From: Platanthera guangdongensis
Taxonomy: Eukaryota > Streptophyta > Magnoliopsida > Asparagales > Orchidaceae
DNA: 64,000 bases
NCBI GenBank assembly: GCA_039583875.1
Contig: CM077165.1
Coordinates: 78,418,757-78,482,756, forward strand
Direction: 5' to 3'
Shown here: positions 1 to 7,590 of the stretch, one piece after another
Numbering within the stretch: the first letter of the stretch is position 1
Layout: the number at the start of each line of letters is the position of its first letter
Position numbers and translations under genes: made by a program
The notes under the pieces: generated by a model
Seen by the model: the letters and a program-made list of their open reading frames with translations, nothing else
Databases searched by the model: none
Told to the model about the DNA's origin: nothing

Positions 1-845
1 TAGGGTAAAACTACCCGTGGGCGCCAACAAACTGACACGAACCAACTAGCAAGTATGTATGTCTATAAGAAGAACAGAAAACTAACTCACAAGATCAAGA
101 AACTGATCACTACAGTACAAGAGATCACCAGCAACAGCACAGCAGAACTAGCCGTCTACTCGGCTACTAGTCAGAACCTGAGGCATTCAGAGAGGAAAAG
201 AACACCTCAGCAAGTAAAACAAGGAAATCAGAATTAGAACGTTAAATCAAAATGGGACAAAAGAGAGTAAGTAAACATGACAGTAAAAGCAAACATTGTC
301 CCAAGTAAGCCAAAGTACACTAAGTACCAGGTAACAACACCAAGCCCTGCTCAAATTCTGCAGAGGGTACAAGGCAAAAGACAAGATAACCTGCCAGCAA
401 ATGTTGCATTCAACAAGGAAGAACACCTAACAATCCTAATTTGTGAGTAATGGCAGTAGTAAAACATCATGGACCTGAGTTGGTGACAAAAAACAGCACC
501 CCAAACAAAACAGTTCCAACAAAAATTTCACTGTGATAGCACCAGACCACCACAATGCCAGCCCATACATGGGATTAAAAGGTGGCAGCCACAGCAATAC
601 CCAACCAGTACCTGGGACTAAAACGTGGCGGTCGCGGTTCGCACACAAAACATCCTGCTCCTTTAGAGCGTCAAGAAAAAAAAACCACTGCCTGCCATAG
701 ACCATGATTCGGCCCTCAAAATAAAGGAAGAATGAATGGCCGACAAGACATCCCCACCTAGGAGATAATCGCTCGGGAAGAAAAGAAACTGAAAAGGAAT
801 AACGTCGATCCCAGCTTACAGGAATAAACAATCAGAGTTACAGGA

Positions 846-1302
846 ATCGTCGAACTCAGTTCGACGATTTTCGTCGAACATCGAACGCAGGAAAAAAGTC
901 ATCGAACGTAGCTCGACAATTTTCGTCGAGCGCAGGAAAATCGTCGAACGTAGAAATATTGTCAAACTCAGCTCGACGATTTTCGTCGAGCGCGGGAAAA
1001 TCATCGAACGCAGGAAAATCGTTGAACGCTGCTCGACGATTTTCGTCGAGCGCGGGAAAATCGTCGAATGCTGGAAAATCGTAGAACGCAGCTCGACGAT
1101 TTTCGTCGAACACAGGTCTAGGAAAAATCGTCGACTCAGCTCGAGGATCTTTGCTGACCACAGACAACTGGAGATCGTCAATCTCAGTTCGACAATTATC
1201 GTCGAACTTAGAACGACGATCTTCATCGATCCCATGCAACCAGTGGTCGTCGATCTCCGTTCGACGACCTTCGTTGAACCCAGATCAACTATCTTTGTCG
1301 AA
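846..1302. repeat. TCGA-type inverted-repeat array in LTR-U
   Basis: About twenty variants of GTTCGACGATTTTCGTCGA are packed in roughly 450 bp, with half-sites in both orientations (TTCGACGA and TCGTCGAA) spaced about 20-40 bp apart. The flanks lack it. Open frames through it are by-products of the repeat. The words resemble those in the LTR arrays of Copia-1, Copia-2 and Gypsy-3. Unlike those arrays, this one lies downstream of the minus-strand TATA box at 2029-2042, so its place in LTR-U is uncertain. Confidence 0.85.
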
Positions 1303-2028
1303 CTGGCTGCATTGAGTGCACAGCAATCATGTACCTCCAACTTCATTTCCGACCAATCTTCTTATCCTAATTCGATCCTATTACCCGTAATATAAGTATG
1401 AAAACCCACTGCTACTAGTTCTAAGGCTGAAGGGCTAAATACTACCCAATCCGAGATCAATAGAGAACAATTTGATAAAAGACAAGACTACAGCAATCCG
1501 GCTGAAGTCATGGATTTCAGAACTTGAGAAAAATGAAAAAAAAAACATAAAGGGGCATTCATGGTTCAAGGCCCACATGATTTTGACGGAAACTCAAAGC
1601 AAATAATAATCTTAGGAAACATGAATGATAGCAACAAATATGACATGAAAAGGAGAAGAAAAATTTGGCAAGGGTAGGAGCAGCACTTGCCTCAAATTTC
1701 AGCGATTTTATCTTGCACAACCCTTCCTCTCTCTCTCTCAGCTCCAGCCGCAACAGCACCTAAATAGGATTCTAAAGTTTTAATTGCAGAAAAGGATCAA
1801 ACCAAAAATTCCGAGACCCCTAGAAACACCACGAAAATTGAATCTCTTACCATAGGAATGAAGGTCTAGGAGAGAGTAATCCAAATCTGCTTTCGGAATC
1901 GAATTCCGTCCACTAATGCTCCCAGAATCGGCGTCTGAAGGGTAGCAGGGTTGGTGGTTTTCCTTCCAATCGAACAGGCGACAGTTTCTCAAGAGACAAT
2001 GAACAGTCCTAATTTCTAAACCTGAAGC

Positions 2029-2042
2029 TATAAATATATAAG
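2029..2042 (-). promoter_or_regulatory. candidate TATA box of LTR-U
   Basis: The minus strand reads TTATATATTTATAG here, about 475 bp inside the LTR. The leader downstream contains a splice-donor-like ATG|GTAAGAG near 1847-1857 on the minus strand. The TATA-like string is nearly symmetrical, so direction is inferred from the LTR start at 2516. Confidence 0.45.
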
Positions 2043-2516
2043 CAGCGTCTAAATCCCAAATACTCTCTCTCCCTAGCCAACCCAAAAGCTGCCAGCCACC
2101 CTTTCACCATAACTGCTACCTCTAAAAAAAAGAACCTATATAGAATACATAATATCTCTTTATTATAAATAAAATACAAAATGACGTGAACCCGAACATC
2201 CTCGGAATTCGACAAAATTCACACCGTAGCTAAATACCCATGCTACGAACGCAACGGCGAAGTCAAAATCAACTTTCGATGAACAAAACTCGGGTTATCA
2301 CTACACGAAGGAAAAGCACAAGCATCCCCCGATAAGCCTCACCGGTCACCAAAACAGACCCGGCTTGCTAGGTCATCTTGCCAAAAAGGCTACCAACAAC
2401 CACACAAGGAATCTAAAGAGCTTAGACCACGCTCTAACAAACGGCACCTACCGGAAACGCGTCAACGTAACGCCAAACGAGAATTAAATAATCACAGAAA
2501 AATCGGGGTCGTTACA

Positions 2517-2565
2517 CCTATTCACCCCCCTCTAGGTGATTTAGGTAGGCAACTGAACTCTCTCA
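2517..2565 (+). repeat. Copia-H 5' LTR, last 49 bp
   Basis: This tail (CCTATTCACCCCCC then TCTAGGTG, ending AACTGAACTCTCTCA) matches the end of the 3' LTR at about 39652-39699 apart from small changes. Upstream similarity stops abruptly at the LTR-U junction, so the rest of the 5' LTR must lie left of the window. Confidence 0.85.
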
Positions 2566-2567
2566 AT

Positions 2568-2580
2568 TGGTATCAGAGCC
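2568..2580 (+). other. Copia-H primer-binding site (tRNA-iMet)
   Basis: TGGTATCAGAGCC lies two bases after the LTR end. It is the standard plant initiator-Met tRNA complement used to prime minus-strand DNA synthesis. Confidence 0.93.
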
Positions 2581-2648
2581 ATGTTGATCATTTAAAGGTT
2601 AACACCTTGATCAGATCTAACCTAAGTTATCTTCTGAGTTATTCAAGC

Positions 2649-3165
2649 ATGGACAAGGCCAGATACATTGTTAAGCTTCCCTTGTGTACTAAGAACAACT
2701 TTCTCATGTGGAAAGAGAGAATTAGATTTTTAATGGAAACTGTGGATCCAAGGATCTTCATGATTGTTGAAAAAGGTCCTTACATTCAGATGACCATCTC
2801 CACTATAGATCCAACAAAGAAGGTTCTTAAGAAATTGATGGATCTCGACAAAGATGAGATTGCACTTGTATCTTTAGACAAGAAGTCCAATAATATTATA
2901 GCAAGTGCAGTTGATGACTCCATGTTGCAGAACCTGATCCACTGTTAGTCCGCTAAGGAAATGTGGCAGTCCCTCGTCACTTTGATGGAAGGCACAGAAG
3001 AAGTTATGGATGATAGAAGATCCCTTCTTAATCAAAAATTTGAAGCCTTCCGACAAGGACCCAAGGATACCATTGCAAATACATTTGAAAACTTCTTCAA
3101 GATAGTGAACGGCCTAAGAGTATATGGCCGAGTCTTCACCAACGGAGAACTGAATGATAAGTTCT
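2649..3165 (+). pseudogene. gag: Copia-H gag, 5' part
   Basis: N-terminal and capsid-like part of copia Gag. The start ATG at 2649 is about 70 bp after the primer site. The peptide has the family block CTKNNFLMWKERIRFLM followed by DPRIFMIVEKGP, as in the Gags of Copia-1 and Copia-C. One in-frame TAG at 2946-2948 interrupts it; the frame then continues through KEMWQSLVTLMEG to the insertion point. Copia-1 splits the gene at 3165, and the same frame resumes at 11796 after one target copy. Gag normally forms the cytoplasmic particle that packages element RNA; this copy cannot be translated through. Confidence 0.88.
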
Positions 3166-3484
3166 TGTTGGGTATTGTATCCACAATTACCTAGATTTGA
3201 GGAAGCCACCTGTCAAGCTAAGATGAATTCGCAATGTATTTGATGAAACATCTTAAGTTGTACTTGCAGCTCCTCCACGCTAAGTACACACCAATGTCAG
3301 GGTGCAGTAGGTCAATATACACGGGTCTGCAAGACGTAATCACTCGTTGAGCAGATCAGTGTGTTGGCCTACGTGTACTCTCTCTATTGGAGTGCACTTA
3401 CTTTCAAGTACAGGGCCGTTCATATGCAAGAGAAGACAAGGAGCATGGATGGGTCAAGGAGCAGCTCTAGGGTGGAAGACGAAA

Positions 3485-3822
3485 ATTCGTCCAAGGAAAA
3501 TTCGACGAGAATCACCAAGTGATTCTCGCCGATTCGACGAGAATCACTAGTGATTCTCGCCGAATCGACGAGAATCATTAGTGATTCTCGCCGACTCCTT
3601 CTGGTTACCTCAAAACGGTACCAAGTAAGATTCGGCGAGAATCACTAGTGATTCTCACCGAACCAGTGGCCAAGCAGCTCATGTATACAAAGTGAAATTC
3701 GTTGAGAATCAATAAGTGATTCGGCGAGAATCACTAACGATTCTCGACGAATCGTCGAGAATCACTTGGTGATTCTCGCCGATTCGTCGAGAATCGCTTG
3801 CGATTCTCGCCGATTTTCACTT
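3485..3822. repeat. Copia-1 LTR palindrome array
   Basis: About ten inverted repeats made of GATTCTCGCCGAATC and GACGAGAATCAC-type half-sites. One perfect example is CGAGAATCGC-TT-GCGATTCTCG at 3788-3809. Most units are two 9-12-bp arms around 2-4 bases. The array ends about 110 bp before the TATA box, an enhancer-like position. It is repeated in the 3' LTR at about 10470-10802 with almost no change. Confidence 0.93.
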
Positions 3823-3934
3823 AGCGTTTTCTCAGGTTGCTGCTGGACCGGATTCTGCCTCTAGACTAGTTTGAACCGGACTTAGGGATTTCTAGTGTGG
3901 GTCCCACAAACGGTCATATTGGAGTTATCTACAG

Positions 3935-3944
3935 TATATATATT
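3935..3944 (+). promoter_or_regulatory. Copia-1 LTR TATA box
   Basis: TATATATATT sits between the palindrome array and the leader, about 770 bp inside the LTR. The 3' LTR has the same site at 10920-10929. Confidence 0.7.
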
Positions 3945-4750
3945 CCAGTATTTTGAACAGTAAAATCACGGAGAAAAGAGAACGAAACCGAGCCGCGACG
4001 AAACCCTAAGATCGCGATTCCTCTCCGCCGCCGCCGTCGTGCTCGGGCAAGTTGGTCGCCGTCAACAATCGAGATTCCTTAGTGATCTCCGGCGATAGAA
4101 GCTTAGCAAAGCTTGAGTCTCATGTGTCTATCCAGAGATCTCTTGTCTCTCGATTTGGTGACCGGGAAAAACGCCCCCGTCCGAATCGATCGAGACGACC
4201 GATCCTAGAGTGACCGTTGGTAGACCTAGTTTGCTTCGCTACGAAGTTTGGATCTCCAAGTTCAGCAGCCGCTTATCATCGTATCCGCCGATCCCGAAGC
4301 TAGCCGCCGCTCGTGTTGCCGCAACCGGTTCCGGGGAGATCCTCTCCAAGAGAGACCAAGGTTGTAGACTCTTCGTTGACTTCACGAACACGTCGTCGAA
4401 TGAAGAGGAACATCGTAGTCTCCGAAAGAAGTTTGTATCACGTGTACATTCTATATTTACTTTTGTTGTAAAGGAACTTTTGTTCCCTGTTGTAAGGGTT
4501 GGGTGCAACCCGTTTTGTGGGAGTGTTGACTCTCACGTGTGGAAGGGCTCCTTCCGTTAGTGCAGGGATTGGATTTCAATCACGTTGGAGAAGTGACCGA
4601 GTCATCCCTTGTTGGGGAGATAGGTCGAAGGGGGAAAGTGGATGTACCCAAGTCGGGGAACCACTATAATTTGCCTGTGTATTCTGTGTGATGTGCTTTC
4701 TATTTTTATTGTGCAGGTACGTTCGTAAATTCCACAAAAGCGCTACTCGT

Positions 4751-4779
4751 CACCTATTCCCCCCCCCCCCCCATAGGTG
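4751..4779 (+). other. poly-C loop hairpin at the LTR end
   Basis: CACCTAT, a C run, then ATAGGTG: a 7-bp stem closing a poly-C loop about 30 bp before the LTR end. The same arrangement is at 11736-11762, and related forms occur in Copia-H (2517-2540, about 39652-39675) and Copia-C (43159-43190). Loop length varies between copies. Confidence 0.75.
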
Positions 4780-4809
4780 CACATAGCTGACACTAGGTGG
4801 ACTTTCAAG

Positions 4810-4820
4810 TGGTATCAGAG
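4810..4820 (+). other. Copia-1 primer-binding site
   Basis: TGGTATCAGAG lies two bases after the LTR. It matches the initiator-Met tRNA complement for 11 bases and then diverges (GGAGG instead of C). Confidence 0.85.
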
Positions 4821-4881
4821 GGAGGTTGCTCTTCAAAAAGGTTAACACCTTGAGTAGAATCCTGCCACCAGTGTCAAAAGC

Positions 4882-6453
4882 ATGGATCTGGATTATGAGA
4901 TTCCGCCACTCAAACTCCCCGCGTGCACAAAGGATTATTATCCCATCTGGAGAATGAGAGTATCATTTCACCTTGATGCTATCGATCCTCGAGCATCCTT
5001 TATTCTGGAAGAGGGTCCGTTTATTCCCATGAAGACCTCTGACTCTGGGATCCAAGTGCCCATGGGCATTGCTGAGATGTCAGAGACGGAACTATCACTA
5101 TTTCACTTGGACGAGAGGATTCGACAAATCATCATGGATGTCTGGTCTGGAGCCTCTCGCTCTAGATTGGAAAAATGTAGAACGGCTAAATCTCTGTGGA
5201 TGATGATCTCAGAGCTGATGGGGGGGTCAGAGAAAGCTGGATTATGCTGTCAATCAGAGGATGAAGCGTATGTAGGAGTCCTCACTTCTGAAGATGAAGG
5301 CAAGGATCCTTCGGACTGCATCAGAGCTCCAGTGTCCGTGTCAGGGACTGAAGAGGACAGTGAGGAAAGCAGCTCTGATGTGGATGAAACAATAGTCACT
5401 GGATCTAACGACAATAACACAGAAGTGCAGGTAACTTCCTCATCCTGCCCCGTATCTCTTGAAATTTCTGAAGACAGGAACTGCCCTCCTTCAGAAAATG
5501 CTGATTCCCTGAAGAGAGCCCTTCAGTCAAGCAATCTACTTGCTGAGGAGCAAGCTCAAGAGATTGCTCGACTGAAGGTCTTGTTGGTTCTCCAATTGGC
5601 ATCCAACAAGGCCAAGGACTCTAAGATCTCAGCTCTAGAGAGTAGTCTGGAGAATGAGAAAAGAATAGTATCAAACTTCTCCAAGGTTGATGCCATTAAG
5701 AGAAAGCAAGAAAACAGGTGGATCTCCCGGATTGTCAATTCGTGGAGAAATGGGGAAACGGTATTCCGACCCCCCACTCCAAGCAGGAAGGCAACTCATC
5801 ATGCCTTCAGGTATGACCACAGGAATAATCGTGGTCACTGCAAGGGTGATCTGTCCACATGTGGAGACACCCGGAGTGCAAGGGTCGGCATGGCCACCCA
5901 CGAGAGAATACCTAAGGCTCATTCTGAGCCCTTTGTATTCACTGCCACTGCCCCAACACAGTGTGGATCTGCATGTCCCAGCTCACAGAAGACTTCTCAC
6001 CACTCGAGGACACGGGATAGAGAGGATAGAAGTCATGATGTCAGGTTCCATGGGGCCCCTGTAAGGGAGATGTCTGAAAGAATGGCACCACCTTCCCGGC
6101 CTCATAACGCTCACAACATGCATTCTTTCCACCCTTCCACGTGTCACGATGGAAGAGGAACTTTTGTGACAAGATCATGCCCTATTCCATTTAGACCTAG
6201 GACCGTGACTACATCAGTCACGAGATCAGGTCGGAAACGGCGATACAACATTCACCCATATTGGTGCTGTGGCAAAGTGGGACACTTTGCCATCGATTGT
6301 TGGCACAACCCCTCTGTGCCCACGGCAAGGGTTTATCCACATTCTCGGGACAGCGGTAGTCTTCCAGACAGGTTTTCTGAAGGAAGGCAGTGGCTTGCTC
6401 ATGCTAATAGGAACCTAGGACCCAATATGATTTGGGTTCCTAAGGTAAAGTAA
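4882..6453 (+). CDS. gag: Gag-like protein of Copia-1 (523 aa)
   Basis: Intact ORF starting at the first ATG, 61 bp after the primer site. Residues 1-115 match the N-terminal block of the Copia-H Gag (CTKDYYPIWRMRVSF, then DPRASFILEEGPFIPM, then a tryptophan-containing SLWMMISELMGG). The middle capsid part and first zinc knuckle seen in Copia-H are missing. Instead there is an acidic Ser/Glu-rich stretch (about 130-210), a coiled-coil-like segment (about 205-275) and an Arg/His-rich basic region. The C-terminal knuckle WCCGKVGHFAIDC lacks the first cysteine of CX2CX4HX4C (Tyr in its place). It ends with WVPK, as Copia-H Gag does. I infer a shortened Gag that may co-assemble with a full-length relative. 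Confidence 0.85.
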   Translation: MDLDYEIPPLKLPACTKDYYPIWRMRVSFHLDAIDPRASFILEEGPFIPMKTSDSGIQVPMGIAEMSETELSLFHLDERIRQIIMDVWSGASRSRLEKCRTAKSLWMMISELMGGSEKAGLCCQSEDEAYVGVLTSEDEGKDPSDCIRAPVSVSGTEEDSEESSSDVDETIVTGSNDNNTEVQVTSSSCPVSLEISEDRNCPPSENADSLKRALQSSNLLAEEQAQEIARLKVLLVLQLASNKAKDSKISALESSLENEKRIVSNFSKVDAIKRKQENRWISRIVNSWRNGETVFRPPTPSRKATHHAFRYDHRNNRGHCKGDLSTCGDTRSARVGMATHERIPKAHSEPFVFTATAPTQCGSACPSSQKTSHHSRTRDREDRSHDVRFHGAPVREMSERMAPPSRPHNAHNMHSFHPSTCHDGRGTFVTRSCPIPFRPRTVTTSVTRSGRKRRYNIHPYWCCGKVGHFAIDCWHNPSVPTARVYPHSRDSGSLPDRFSEGRQWLAHANRNLGPNMIWVPKVK

Positions 6454-7590
6454 TTCTTTCTTGCAGGATAGTCTAGGTTCCCGTGAAGATGATGGGAACT
6501 AGACAGTAGGTGGCTCAAGACTAAAATGGAACAATCGTCTGCAATAACAGATGTGATATCAATTTGAGCATACTCACATTGAGCTTCTGATATGTTCTAC
6601 CTGAGGGCCTAAAACGATGACTCTCAAAGTCCCAGGTACTCATGATCAGTTTCAAGACTTGAGTCATTTTCAATTGACAATTACATATATACATATATAT
6701 ATCATTATATACAGATACTTCTTTGTATGTTAGTGTATGTATGCACGTCTAAGGATAGGTTAACTCGATGCATGCAAACCTTTACACATCAATAAAGGGT
6801 TAACGAAGATATGTCATCGTGAATCTCGACAACACACAATTGACATTAAGAAGTCTTTGGAAAAGCCTCATTAAAATCCAAATAGATTGACTTTAGAATA
6901 TACATGTATTTATCATTTTTATATTGACTTGACATCGGAAAATTTCAAAAATATTGCAAGCTTCTCAACGTGAAAATTTCTAGTCAAGAGACCGCTCAAT
7001 TTCGAATTAGACAAATAGTATCAGAAACCGAATTAACCAAATCTCCTGAATCCCGCCGACCCTTCGCATTCTTCACGAATCCCGCCGAATTTGACAAATC
7101 TCGCCGAATCAGTCAAATCCCGCAAAACCCTTCGCCTTCTTCACGACTCCCACCTCACGTCGCAGCAAGTATCTCGAAACCCGCAAGACTTCTTCCGCAA
7201 GAGTTCTTCCGCAGACTTGCCGAAACCCGCAAGAGATCTCTCGACGACCCGCAACAAGCTCGTCGCACCGTCTACGCCGAACCTCGCCGACTCTCCTCCG
7301 CTGGACACTCGCCGAGGGGCCACTAATCGCCGCAAGGAACACTTACCGGAAGGACACCTCGCCGACTCCTGCTGGAAAGCTCGCCTCCATCAAAGGTTTC
7401 CCGCAAGCATCCCGCCGAAGCCTTCACCGACGAACTCTTCAAGTTTCGATTCTTCTCCACTCGAACTAACTCACCGTATACGCCATTAGGTAACCTCTTC
7501 CTCACCCGTACTTGGACGCGCTCACTAGTGATGCTCTCTTTTTGAAAGTTCATTAACACTTAAAGTAGGGCTTCTCTCTCTAGATCTACA
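6454..7590 (+). promoter_or_regulatory. spacer before the extra ORF, with LTR-like words
   Basis: Non-coding stretch of about 1.1 kb where pol would normally be. It has AT-rich TATATA strings near 6680-6715. Between 7040 and 7110 there are three words close to the Copia-1 LTR half-site: AATCCCGCCGAC, CGAATCCCGCCGAA, and AATCTCGCCGAATC at 7097-7110. The last matches the LTR ATTCTCGCCGAATC at 13 of 14 bases. Open frames of about 120 codons here (6970-7326, 7091-7489) show no family resemblance. I infer a promoter or leader for the extra ORF; no start site can be fixed. Confidence 0.45.

Larger units (their letters stand above)
1..2516 (-). mobile_element. LTR-U: gypsy-like LTR (5' part), minus strand
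   Basis: Read on the minus strand, the segment begins at 2516 with TGTAACGACCCCG, the usual start of many plant Ty3/gypsy LTRs, and butts directly against the tail of the Copia-H 5' LTR. A 5-bp target copy would be CCTAT at 2517-2521; its partner lies outside the window. A minus-strand TATA box lies about 475 bp in. No gag, pol, primer-binding site or second LTR is recognisable down to position 1, so I cannot tell a solo LTR from a full element. Positions 1-840 hold no coding pattern I recognise. That it is an LTR start is inferred from its form and abrupt junction. Confidence 0.6.
3166..4807 (+). repeat. Copia-1 5' LTR
   Basis: Starts TGTTGGGTATTG and ends TGGACTTTCA, with TG...CA ends. It is matched by 10151-11790. 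From the start it holds a short unique stretch, an inverted-repeat array (3485-3822), a TATA box (3935), a leader, and a poly-C hairpin near the end. A 117-codon open frame at 4210-4560 is inside the LTR and has no family resemblance. Confidence 0.96.

Noticed and set aside
816..1346. Minus-strand frames of 127-176 codons over the LTR-U array
   Set aside because: They are produced by the CG-rich repeat, with repetitive peptides in two frames at once and no protein family pattern.
3485..3822. CRISPR-like appearance of the LTR arrays
   Set aside because: Repeats are inverted, variable and irregularly spaced, lie in LTRs of plant retrotransposons and have no cas genes nearby.
6441..6467. A splice-like GTAAAG...TTTCTTGCAG just at the end of Copia-1 gag
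   Set aside because: The interval is only about 22 nt, too short for a plant intron, and Copia-H has GCAAAT at the donor position. Probably only the conserved gag-pol junction sequence.
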